64,000 nucleotides of DNA, taken from the NCBI RefSeq assembly GCF_021283305.1, contig NZ_JAJSOK010000015.1, forward strand, positions 62,001-126,000, in the 5' to 3' direction. The notes under the pieces were generated by a model. It saw only the letters and a list, made by a program, of their open reading frames with translations. It searched no databases and was not told where the DNA came from. Source of the DNA: Pseudonocardia kujensis. GTDB taxonomy: Bacteria > Actinomycetota > Actinomycetes > Mycobacteriales > Pseudonocardiaceae. How positions within the stretch are numbered: position 1 is the stretch's first letter; every line of letters begins with the position of its first letter. The translations under genes and the position numbers were made by a program. Positions 8,153 through 14,681 of the stretch are shown here, in pieces.

Positions 8153-8370
8153 CGGGACTCCTCGCGTCGCACCGACTCGCTGATCAGCCAGAAGGTCGGC
8201 GGCCAGAGCCCGACGAACAGGGCGCGGCGCTCGGCGTTGCCCCGTTCCTCCTGGTCGACCGTCTTCGCCCGCATCCACAGCCCGATGCAGAGGGCGATGC
8301 ATCCCAGCGACACGCTCTGCAGGTGGATCGCGCGGACGCCCGCGCGCCGGAGGATCGTCCCGATGGTCAC
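8149..8370 (-). CDS. small two-helix membrane protein
   Basis: A 73-residue protein from GTG 8370: a short basic N-terminus (VTIGTILRRAG), a first hydrophobic segment (about residues 18-35), a charged loop (RAKTVDQEERGNAERR) and a second segment (about 50-66). Many actinobacterial small membrane proteins look like this and I recognise no specific family. It is the first gene of a two-gene unit: its TGA overlaps the CTG start of the DUF1990 gene. It diverges from the second DUF1990 gene with only 37 bp between the starts. Confidence 0.7.
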   Translation of the reverse strand: MTIGTILRRAGVRAIHLQSVSLGCIALCIGLWMRAKTVDQEERGNAERRALFVGLWPPTFWLISESVRREESR

Positions 8371-8373
8371 GCG

Positions 8374-8398
8374 GCATGGGTTCCCGCTCGCCGGGTAC
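8374..8398 (+). promoter_or_regulatory. candidate sigma-B/F-type leaderless promoter
   Basis: GCAT (8374-8377), 15 nt, GGGTAC (8393-8398), then 9 nt to the ATG at 8408. The layout is the same as at the F420 oxidoreductase and HAD genes. It lies within the 37-bp gap between the divergent genes. Confidence 0.5.
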
Positions 8399-8407
8399 TC
8401 ACACGCG

Positions 8408-9196
8408 ATGCTCCGTTCCCATGCCCGTCGGCCGGTGACGGGCTCGCGAGGTTCGCGCCGGGTCGGCGCGCTCGTCCGGTGGCCCGTCGGCGTGGGCATC
8501 GTGGCCTGGCGCTATCTCTGGCGGACGACCGTCACGCACCGCAGCGAGGAGGACGGGGACGCCTCCGACCTCCCGGAGCCGCTCCCGCCGGAGGTGTGCG
8601 ACGACCGGGTCCAGCACCTCGAGGACGGCCACGGGGACCTGCTGCACCGCACCTACTCCGTGCGCGTCGCCGGCGGCCACCGGACGCCGGAGGAGCTGCT
8701 CGCCCTGCTCGCGCGGGACCCGAACGTGTGGTCGCCGTCGGGGATGGCGGTCTTCCGCCGGACGAAGGGCAGCGACGGCGCGATGACGGTGGGCGACGAG
8801 TTCCTGATCCGCTTGCCGGGGCCGTGGGACGGGCCGGTCCGCGTGGTCGGGTCCGGGCCGCGGCACTTCCGGCTGGCGACGCTGCACGGGCACCTGGAGG
8901 CCGGGCAGATCGAGTTCCGCACCGAGCAGGCGGGGGAGGACGTCCGGTTCGTCATCGAGTCCCGGGCCCGCCCCGGCGACCGGCTGTCCCACCTGCTCTA
9001 CGACCGGCTGCTCGTCGCCAAGGAGGTGCAGCTGGTGATGTGGACGCACGTCTGTCTGCGCGCGGCGAAGCTGACCGGCGGGCGCCCGCAAGGTGGCCTC
9101 ACCGTGCGGACGCGCAGGCTCCGGGCGCCCGTCCACACGGACGCCGCGACACGCCCGGCCGGACCTGATTGCGGGAATTCCCCGGAACAGGTGTAG
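8408..9196 (+). CDS. DUF1990 protein with N-terminal membrane segment
   Basis: The 262-residue protein has a basic N-terminus and one hydrophobic stretch (about residues 24-38). A soluble domain follows with WSPSGMAVFRRTKG, VGDEFLIRLPGPWDGPVRVV, FRLATLHGHLEAGQIEFR and a C-terminal QLVMWTHVCLRAAKLTGG helix, typical of DUF1990. The function of the family is not established; the fold is expected to be a lipid- or hydrophobe-binding cup. The ATG at 8408 follows a GGGTAC element by 9 nt and lacks a ribosome-binding site, so it may be read from a leaderless message. It is divergent from another DUF1990 gene. Confidence 0.85.
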   Translation: MLRSHARRPVTGSRGSRRVGALVRWPVGVGIVAWRYLWRTTVTHRSEEDGDASDLPEPLPPEVCDDRVQHLEDGHGDLLHRTYSVRVAGGHRTPEELLALLARDPNVWSPSGMAVFRRTKGSDGAMTVGDEFLIRLPGPWDGPVRVVGSGPRHFRLATLHGHLEAGQIEFRTEQAGEDVRFVIESRARPGDRLSHLLYDRLLVAKEVQLVMWTHVCLRAAKLTGGRPQGGLTVRTRRLRAPVHTDAATRPAGPDCGNSPEQV

Positions 9197-9375
9197 GCCG
9201 CGGACGGGGTGGGGACCCCGGGAGCGAGGCAGACCGCGACTGTCCGTCGTTGGGGAGCGGATCGGACAGTCCTTCGGGCCGGGGCCGCCGTGATCGGGGT
9301 GGCGGCCCCGGCCTCGCCTCGTCCGGATCCCGCCGGGGGCATCGGGCCGCAGGCCGTCCCCGCCCCCCGCGTCTG

Positions 9376-9420
9376 CAGGATCAGCGCGTTCAGGATCAGC
9401 GCGTGCAGGATCAGCCCGCC
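9376..9420. repeat. three 15-bp tandem repeats at the 3' end of the fasciclin gene
   Basis: CAGGATCAGCGCGTT, CAGGATCAGCGCGTG and CAGGATCAGCCCGCC stand head to tail at 9376, 9391 and 9406. The third contains the minus-strand stop TGA (9413-9411) and the last three codons. The other two repeat the gene's final bases downstream of the stop. They look like a local duplication of the gene end. Confidence 0.85.
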
Positions 9421-10109
9421 GGCATCAGCACCTCGTCGATCACGAACACGGTGGCGTTGGCGGTCGGGATGTTGCCGCAGAGCACCTTCGCGGTGTTGCC
9501 CTTGCCGTCGGTTACGGTCGGGGCCTCGGGGGTACCGCCGATCGTCACGGTGCCGCCGGCGAGCTCGGTGGTGGTGCCGGCGGCGACCAGGCCCGCGGCG
9601 TCGTAGCGCTGCGGCACGACGTGGTAGGACAACAGCCCGCCGAGCTGCTGCTGGTTCGCCAGCAGCCCGTTGAACGCCTGGTCACCCAGCTGCCTCTGCA
9701 CCTGGTCGAAGGCGCCGTCGTAGGGCGCGAACACGGTGATCCCCTGCTGGGCGTCGAGGGTGTCGGCCAGGCCCGGGACCTTGCCGACCGCCGTCACCAG
9801 CATGGTGAGCAGCGGGTTGGTGCTCGCCGCGCTCGCCACCGGCTGCGGCCCCATGTCGGCCAGCGAGCCGGGCGCGTCGCCCTGCGGCAGCCGGTTGCAG
9901 GCCGGGCCGAAGACGTCGGCGTCGGTGGTCACACCGTCGCCCGCGGCGCCGGACATCGGCGCCGCCGACGTCGGGGCGGCCGACACCGGGGTGGAAGCCA
10001 TCGGCGACGCCGAGGCGGCGGTGTCCGAGGAGCCGGACCCGCACGCGGCGAGACCCAGGCTCAGCGCGGCGGTCGCGCCGGCGGCGGCGACCCGGAAGGG
10101 CTTGTTCAT
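9411..10109 (-). CDS. fasciclin (FAS1) domain lipoprotein
   Basis: The 232-residue secreted lipoprotein has a signal peptide with lipobox LGLAAC (lipidated Cys about residue 23) and a Ser/Ala/Pro-rich spacer to about residue 60. One FAS1 domain follows: NPLLTMLVTAV, ITVFAPYDGAFDQV (H1 motif), LSYHVVPQRYDA (H2 region with the YH motif) and the closing ATVFVIDEVLMPAG. It resembles mycobacterial MPT83/MPT70-type surface proteins, which are thought to act in adhesion or envelope interactions. ATG at 10109 has AGGAGAAC close upstream. It is a single gene. Confidence 0.93.
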   Translation of the reverse strand: MNKPFRVAAAGATAALSLGLAACGSGSSDTAASASPMASTPVSAAPTSAAPMSGAAGDGVTTDADVFGPACNRLPQGDAPGSLADMGPQPVASAASTNPLLTMLVTAVGKVPGLADTLDAQQGITVFAPYDGAFDQVQRQLGDQAFNGLLANQQQLGGLLSYHVVPQRYDAAGLVAAGTTTELAGGTVTIGGTPEAPTVTDGKGNTAKVLCGNIPTANATVFVIDEVLMPAG

Positions 10110-10340
10110 CGTGTTCTCCTGCGGTTCCCGGCCCGGCTGTTCCGGCCCGTCGTCGACTTCTTCGACGCCTTTCGGGAATGCGGTTCGACGTTCTTCGCGC
10201 TTCGTTCTCGAGGCCGTTCCGGTTCGCCCCGGAAGAGTGGTCGTCCGGGGCCGTCGGGGCGGGCGGGAGCAGGGGCGGGCAGGCTCTAGGTGTCCGGCGC
10301 AGCTAGGGAAGAGCCGCAGCGATGACCATGCGGGAGGGCC

Positions 10341-10369
10341 TTACGACCATGGGGGCCGAGGCGCATACT
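10341..10369 (+). promoter_or_regulatory. candidate vegetative promoter of the orphan gene at 10402
   Basis: TTACGA (10341-10346), 17 nt, CATACT (10364-10369). A start near 10376 would leave a leader of about 26 nt that holds the GGAGGAGG ribosome-binding site of the next gene. The rest of the 292-bp gap 10110-10401 shows nothing else I can name. Confidence 0.5.
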
Positions 10370-10401
10370 CGCCCCCCTCTCGACGCGTGGAGGAGGTCGT
10401 C

Positions 10402-10680
10402 ATGCATTACGGAGTGGTCCACGAGATACGCGACCCCGCAGGGTGGGACCGGGTGATGAACTCGAATCCTCAGCTCCCGGAAGGCTTCGTGCTCCTCGCG
10501 AGCGTCACGCAGGACGACGCCGCCCGGGCGATGTGCATCTGGGAGGCCCCCAGCCTCGACGGGCTGCAGAGCCTCCTCGACGGGGCGTTCGGGGACGCGG
10601 TCGTGAACGACTGCTTCCTCGCCGACTCGGCCCGTTCGGTCAACCTGCCGGCGGCACGGCCGGAGGCCGCACCGGCCTGA
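10402..10680 (+). CDS. small soluble protein of unknown function
   Basis: The 92-residue protein (MHYGVVHEIRDPAGWDRVMN at the start) has no membrane segment or signal. The alternation of strands and helices (FVLLASVTQDDAARAMCIWE, then a LDGLQSLLDGAFGD helix) suggests a small dimeric ferredoxin-like alpha/beta fold, as in DUF4242-type or ABM-type proteins, but I do not recognise it firmly. The start is well fixed by GGAGGAGG 6 nt before the ATG and by a plausible promoter upstream. It is a single gene followed by a hairpin at 10696-10730. Confidence 0.75.
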   Translation: MHYGVVHEIRDPAGWDRVMNSNPQLPEGFVLLASVTQDDAARAMCIWEAPSLDGLQSLLDGAFGDAVVNDCFLADSARSVNLPAARPEAAPA

Positions 10681-10695
10681 CCGGCGGAGAACGCG

Positions 10696-10730
10696 GGACG
10701 CCCGGGCAGGGGCACCGTGCCCGGACGTCC
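10696..10730 (+). terminator. hairpin after the orphan gene
   Basis: GGACG-c-CCGGGC pairs with GCCCGG-a-CGTCC around an 11-nt loop, 16 bp after the stop at 10680. The stem is 11 bp with one mismatch. No T-run follows, as is common for actinobacterial terminators. Confidence 0.55.
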
Positions 10731-10779
10731 TGTCGTCGGCGGTCGTCGCGCCCTCGCTCCCGGCGACGACGCTCCCCGC

Positions 10780-11071
10780 TCAGCCGACCTGCCCGCTCGC
10801 GACGAGGTGGCTCGGGTCGCGGGGGCGACCCGGCCCGGTTCGGGCGACACGGCGTAGCCGGTGAACGCGCCCCCGGGCGGCAGGGTGGTGACGTCGGTGC
10901 CTCCGGAGGTGGCGTCGAACGTCCCGAGCGGCACGGGGGCCGCGCCCGCGGCGCCGCTCAGGCCCCACAGGACGTAGACCGAGCCCGCGCGGTCGTTCGA
11001 CGGCAGGTCCGCGACCACCACACGGCGGGCCCGCGCCCCGGTCACGACGGCGGCCACGGGCTCCCCGGACC
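10780..11071 (-). pseudogene. RskA anti-sigma-factor C-terminal remnant, frameshifted
   Basis: Just after the M24 peptidase stop, the minus strand encodes VVVADLPSNDRAGSVYVLWG, then PVPLGTFDATSGGTDVTTLP and FTGYAVSPEPG. That is the C-terminal extracytoplasmic domain of RskA/anti-sigma-K proteins (known family: membrane anti-sigma factors for ECF sigma factors). After ...GRVAPAT the frame runs on into an Arg/Ser-rich stretch. A shift of one base near 10815 restores PSHLVASGQVG and a stop at 10780, the usual family ending. The zinc-finger N-terminus and membrane helix are missing, and no partner sigma factor is nearby. This is a decayed fragment. Confidence 0.75.
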
Positions 11072-11788
11072 TCAGCGGTGCAGGGTCAGCAGCTGCTCGA
11101 AGAACCCGCCGAACCCGTTCTGGCGGTCCACGAGGTGCACCTCGAGGATCCAGTGGCACTGCCGGCCGGACGGGTCGGTGCGGCGCATCGGGTGGTCGCT
11201 GCCGGGCGCGATGTAGCTCTCGATCCGCTCGCCGTCGATCCACTCGTGCGGGAACTCGCCCACCAGGTGACCGCTGTGCACCCCGCCGAACTCCCAGCCC
11301 GCCTCCTCGGCCAGCCCGACGACGTGCGCGTACAGCTCCGCCCCGCTGATGTCGGGGTGCGCCTCGAAGTGGGCGCGGCCGGCGTCGAAGATGCGCGGCA
11401 GGTCGTCGCGCAGGCGGTGCTTGACCGGGTCGTCGCCCAGCACGAAGGTGCGCCCGAAGTCCGCCTCCCACTCCGCGAAGATCGGCCCGAGGTCGAGGAA
11501 GACGATGTCGTCCTCCTCGATCAGCCGGTCCGGCGGGTTCTCCTTGTAGGGCAGCAGCGTGTTCGGGCCCGAGCGCACGACCCGCTTGTGCCAGTGCCGG
11601 TCGGTGCCGAAGAGATCGGCGCCGAGGTCGCGCACCCGGTCGCTCACCGTCCGCTCGGACTCGCCCGGGGCGATCAGCCCGCGCCGCCCGGCCTCCTCGA
11701 ACAGGTGCAGGGCCTTGCGCTCCGCCTCGACGAGGTTGCGGGCGCGGGCCTCCTCGTCGACGGGTGCGGTTCCGGTCGCGTCGCTCAT
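11072..11788 (-). CDS. M24-family metallopeptidase-like protein (Xaa-Pro peptidase fold)
   Basis: The 238-residue protein has the pita-bread fold marks of M24 peptidases: FLDLGPIFAEWEADFGRTF supplies two metal-binding Asp residues, VHSGHLVGEFPHE a His, and WILEVHLVD and GGFFEQLLTL the two Glu ligands. It is shorter than classic Xaa-Pro aminopeptidases because the N-terminal creatinase-like domain is absent. Family knowledge suggests a two-metal hydrolase acting on a peptide or other amide; the substrate is unknown. The start at ATG 11788 gives SDATGTAPVDEEARARNLVE and has GAGGCGA upstream. It diverges from the ACR3-like carrier gene. Confidence 0.88.
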   Translation of the reverse strand: MSDATGTAPVDEEARARNLVEAERKALHLFEEAGRRGLIAPGESERTVSDRVRDLGADLFGTDRHWHKRVVRSGPNTLLPYKENPPDRLIEEDDIVFLDLGPIFAEWEADFGRTFVLGDDPVKHRLRDDLPRIFDAGRAHFEAHPDISGAELYAHVVGLAEEAGWEFGGVHSGHLVGEFPHEWIDGERIESYIAPGSDHPMRRTDPSGRQCHWILEVHLVDRQNGFGGFFEQLLTLHR

Positions 11789-11865
11789 CGATCGCCTCCT
11801 CGCGTCCCCCCGACCCTAGGTCGACACCGGGCCCGCTTCTAGGCTCGGCGCGAGGAGGGGATCGG

Positions 11866-12870
11866 GTGGTCCGGTGGCTGGAGCGGCGGCAGGTCCCGCT
11901 GTACGTCGCGGCGATCCTCGCCGGGGTGACCCTCGGGCTGCTCGCGCCGGCCGCGGGCCCGGGCCTCGGCGTGGCCGTCGGGCCGGTGCTCGGCGCGCTG
12001 CTCTACGCGACGTTCCTGCAGGTCCCGGCCCGTGAGCTCGCCCGGTCGCTGCGTGCGGGCCGGTTCCTGGCGGCGGTGCTGGTGGCCGACTTCGTGGTCG
12101 CGCCGCTCGTCGTGGCGGCGATGACGCCGTTCCTGCCCGCCGACGTCGCGGTCCGCACCGGCGTGCTGCTGGTGCTGCTCGCCCCGTGCGTGGACTACGT
12201 CGTGGTCTTCACCGGGCTGGCCGGGGGCAGCGCGGGCCGGCTGCTGGCGGCCACGCCGCTGCTGCTGCTCGCCCAGATGGCGCTGCTGCCGCTGCTGCTG
12301 GGCCTGCTGCTCGGGCCCGCGGCGGCCGGGGCCATCGCGCCCGGCCCGTTCGTCGAGGCCTTCGTCGGGTACATCCTGCTGCCGCTCGGCCTCGCCTGGC
12401 TCACCCAGGCCTGGGCGGCGCGGCATCGCAGCGGCGAGGTGGTCGCGGGCGCGGCCACGGCGGCCATGGTGCCGTTGATGGTGGCGACGCTGCTGCTCGT
12501 GGTCGCCTCGCAGGTCCCGGGGCTGGGGGCGGTCCGGGCGGTGCTCGGCGCCGTGCCCTTCTACGTGGTGTTCCTGCTGGTCATGGTGCCGCTCGGCGCC
12601 CTGGTGGCCCGGCTCTTCCGGCTCGGGACGGCCGACGCCCGGGCCGTGGCGTTCACCGGTGCGACGCGGAACTCGCTCGTCGTGCTGCCGCTGGCCCTCG
12701 CGCTGCCCGCCGGGCCCGTCGTCGCGGCGACGGTGGTGGCGCAGACGCTCGTCGAGGTCGTCGGGATGGTCGTGGCCGTGCGCGCGGTGCCGCGGGTGGT
12801 CGCGCCGCTGCTCCGCGGGACGCCGGGGCGCCCCGCGGAGCGTGCTCCGGGCGGGCCTACTCCGGGGTGA
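11866..12870 (+). CDS. ACR3/BASS-type membrane carrier (arsenic resistance protein-like)
   Basis: The 334-residue protein has about ten transmembrane helices with the pattern of bile-acid:sodium symporter / ACR3 proteins: ALLYATFLQVPARELARSLR, ADFVVAPLVVAAMTPFLP, the LLAPCVDYVVVFTGLAGG helix break and the second-half FTGATRNSLVVLPLALALP crossover motif. Many actinobacterial relatives are annotated as arsenic resistance proteins, but no arsR or arsenate reductase gene is near, so arsenite export is only one option. GTG at 11866 follows GAGGAGGGG. The 3' end overlaps 14 bp with the convergent ABM gene. Confidence 0.82.
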   Translation: MVRWLERRQVPLYVAAILAGVTLGLLAPAAGPGLGVAVGPVLGALLYATFLQVPARELARSLRAGRFLAAVLVADFVVAPLVVAAMTPFLPADVAVRTGVLLVLLAPCVDYVVVFTGLAGGSAGRLLAATPLLLLAQMALLPLLLGLLLGPAAAGAIAPGPFVEAFVGYILLPLGLAWLTQAWAARHRSGEVVAGAATAAMVPLMVATLLLVVASQVPGLGAVRAVLGAVPFYVVFLLVMVPLGALVARLFRLGTADARAVAFTGATRNSLVVLPLALALPAGPVVAATVVAQTLVEVVGMVVAVRAVPRVVAPLLRGTPGRPAERAPGGPTPG

Positions 12871-13180
12871 CCTCGGCCATGTCGTTCCAGGCCTCGCCCT
12901 CGAGGTCCTGGTAGTTGATCTTCGGGCGCTCGGCCACGACCGTGCCCATCCACGGGAAGAAGTTCTGGGCGTGCTCGGTCTGGACGTGCGCGGAGCCGGC
13001 GTCGCCGTCCCGGAAGGTCTCGACGATCGCGAACTCGTTCGGCGTGGTGCCGCTCTCGTAGAAGTCGAACGAGACGTTGCCCGGCTCGGCCCGCACGTTG
13101 TCGGTGTACTCCTTGATGCCGGCCAGCCAGTCCTCGCGCTTCGCGGGCTTGATCTTCACCTTGAGCACGATCAGGATCAC
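12857..13180 (-). CDS. antibiotic biosynthesis monooxygenase (ABM) domain protein
   Basis: The 107-residue protein (VILIVLKVKIKPAKREDWLA, YTDNVRAEPGNVSFDFYESG, FAIVETFRDGDAGSAHVQTE, HAQNFFPWMG) is a single ABM domain like YgiN-type quinol monooxygenases. It is a small dimeric ferredoxin-like fold that oxidises quinols or degrades reactive aromatics without cofactor. The start at GTG 13180 is set by GGAGGTG 5 nt upstream. It overlaps the end of the convergent carrier gene. Confidence 0.9.
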   Translation of the reverse strand: MILIVLKVKIKPAKREDWLAGIKEYTDNVRAEPGNVSFDFYESGTTPNEFAIVETFRDGDAGSAHVQTEHAQNFFPWMGTVVAERPKINYQDLEGEAWNDMAEVTPE

Positions 13181-13357
13181 GGGCACCTCCGCAGGTCGAT
13201 GGTCGGCCCCGGGCACCCCACCCGGGACGGTGGGGGCAGCCTCCCACCCCCGCACCGGCGGTGGTGTCTCAATCGGCGACGACCCGCCCGTCGGGTGAGG
13301 CCGGCCGGAGGGGCCCGCGGAACGTCCCGCAACCCGTCCCGCCGCCCGCCGCGTCGT

Positions 13358-13372
13358 TTCCGTTGAACGGAA
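13358..13372. promoter_or_regulatory. 15-bp perfect palindrome, candidate IclR-type operator
   Basis: TTCCGTTGAACGGAA has 7-bp arms around one G. It lies directly upstream of the likely -35 element of the aromatic transporter gene, where an activator would bind. The TTCC-N7-GGAA outline is the same as in the iclR-glcB intergenic site at 27575. The rest of the 13181-13439 gap shows no gene. Confidence 0.55.
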
Positions 13373-13379
13373 GATTGCC

Positions 13380-13409
13380 CTGACACGCGTCGGACGGCCC
13401 GCTCATACT
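13380..13409 (+). promoter_or_regulatory. candidate promoter of the transporter-decarboxylase operon
   Basis: CTGACA (13380-13385), 18 nt, CATACT (13404-13409), with a start expected near 13416 and a leader of about 25 nt. GGGAGGG lies upstream of the ATG at 13440. Confidence 0.55.
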
Positions 13410-13439
13410 CCGGCGATCGGGACACCGAGGGAGGGTTCC

Positions 13440-14681
13440 ATGACGACGGAGTCAGCGGGAACGGCGAGCGGGTCGGGGGCGCGTGCCGGATGGGTCGCGC
13501 CGCTGTGCTGGTCCGCGGTCGCCCTGGAGGGGTTCGACCTGGTGGTGCTCGGGGTGGTCCTCCCGGTGCTGCTGCGTGACCCGTCGTGGGGGCTGAACCC
13601 CGCGTCGGCCTCGCTGATCTCGGTCGTGGGCCTGGTCGGCGTGATGGTGGGCGCGCTCGCCGCGGGCCCGCTCACGGACCGCTTCGGCCGCCGCACGATG
13701 CTCCTGGTCACCGTCACGTCGTTCTCGGTCCTGACGCTGCTGTGCGCCTTCGCGCCCGGGCCGGTGCTGTTCGGGCTGCTCCGCTTCCTCGCCGGGCTCG
13801 GGCTCGGCGGCGTGCTCCCGGTGGCCATCGCGATGGTCAACGAGTTCGCCCGGTCCGGCCGCGGCGGCAGCGCCACGACCGTGGTCATGACCGGCTACCA
13901 CGTCGGTGCCGTGGTCACCTCGCTGCTCGGCATCGTCGTCATCCCGTCGCTGGGCTGGCGGGCGATGTTCGTGATCGGGGCGCTGCCCGCGCTGGTCCTG
14001 GTGCCGCTGGTGTGGGCCCGGCTGCCGGAGTCGATCCCGGTCGAGCGCGCGCCCGCCGCCCGCCGCAGCCCCGTCGCGACGCTCTTCCGCGGGGGTTTCC
14101 TGCGGGCCACGATCGCCTTCTGGGTGACCTCGTTCATGGGCCTGCTGCTGGTCTACGGCCTCAACACCTGGCTGCCGGAGATCATGCGCTCCGCCGGCTA
14201 CGCGCTCGGCGCCGCGCTGGCCCTGCTGCTGGTGCTCAACGTCGGTGCGGTCCTCGGGCTGCTGCTGGCCGGCCGTGTGGCGGACCGGATCGGCGTGCGG
14301 ACCTCCACGATCGCCTGGTTCACCGCCGCCGCCCTGTTCCTCGCGCTGCTGGCGATCAAGCTGCCCGGCGTCGGGGTCTACGTGAGCGTGCTCCTCGCGG
14401 GCGTGTTCACGTTCAGCTCCCAGGTGCTCGTCTACGCCTACGTCAGCCAGTACTACCCGGCCGAGGCGCGCGCGACCGCGATCGGCAGCGCCTCCGGCGT
14501 CGGCCGGCTCGGCGGGATCTGTGGCCCACTGGTCGGCGGCATCCTGCTGTCCACCGGCCTCGCCTACCCCTGGGGCTTCTTCGTCTTCGCGGTCGTCGCC
14601 GCGATCGGCGCGGCCTCGGTCGCCGTGGTCGGGCGGGCGCGCAGTGCCGAGGCCGCGGACCGCCGGATGGAGACCGCATGA
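13440..14681 (+). CDS. MFS aromatic acid:H+ symporter (AAHS) family transporter
   Basis: The 413-residue protein has twelve predicted transmembrane helices and MFS signatures: GPLTDRFGRRTMLL between helices 2 and 3, and GRVADRIGVRTS in the second half. The N-terminal WSAVALEGFDLVVLGVVLPVL carries the GFD motif known from PcaK/BenK-type aromatic acid symporters. It probably imports benzoate-, mandelate- or phenylglyoxylate-like acids. Its TGA overlaps the ATG of the decarboxylase gene (ATGA), so transport and catabolism are translationally coupled. ATG 13440 has a GGGAGGG site close by. Confidence 0.92.
   Translation: MTTESAGTASGSGARAGWVAPLCWSAVALEGFDLVVLGVVLPVLLRDPSWGLNPASASLISVVGLVGVMVGALAAGPLTDRFGRRTMLLVTVTSFSVLTLLCAFAPGPVLFGLLRFLAGLGLGGVLPVAIAMVNEFARSGRGGSATTVVMTGYHVGAVVTSLLGIVVIPSLGWRAMFVIGALPALVLVPLVWARLPESIPVERAPAARRSPVATLFRGGFLRATIAFWVTSFMGLLLVYGLNTWLPEIMRSAGYALGAALALLLVLNVGAVLGLLLAGRVADRIGVRTSTIAWFTAAALFLALLAIKLPGVGVYVSVLLAGVFTFSSQVLVYAYVSQYYPAEARATAIGSASGVGRLGGICGPLVGGILLSTGLAYPWGFFVFAVVAAIGAASVAVVGRARSAEAADRRMETA

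Noticed and set aside
7445..8377. Longer DUF1990 protein started at 8377
   Set aside because: The extra 75 residues are the Arg/Pro-rich antisense-like reading of the small membrane gene, not part of the domain.
10470..11471. 333-codon minus-strand frame as an intact RskA protein
   Set aside because: Only about 95 codons resemble RskA; the upstream part is an out-of-frame reading of the M24 gene and the downstream end is frameshifted.
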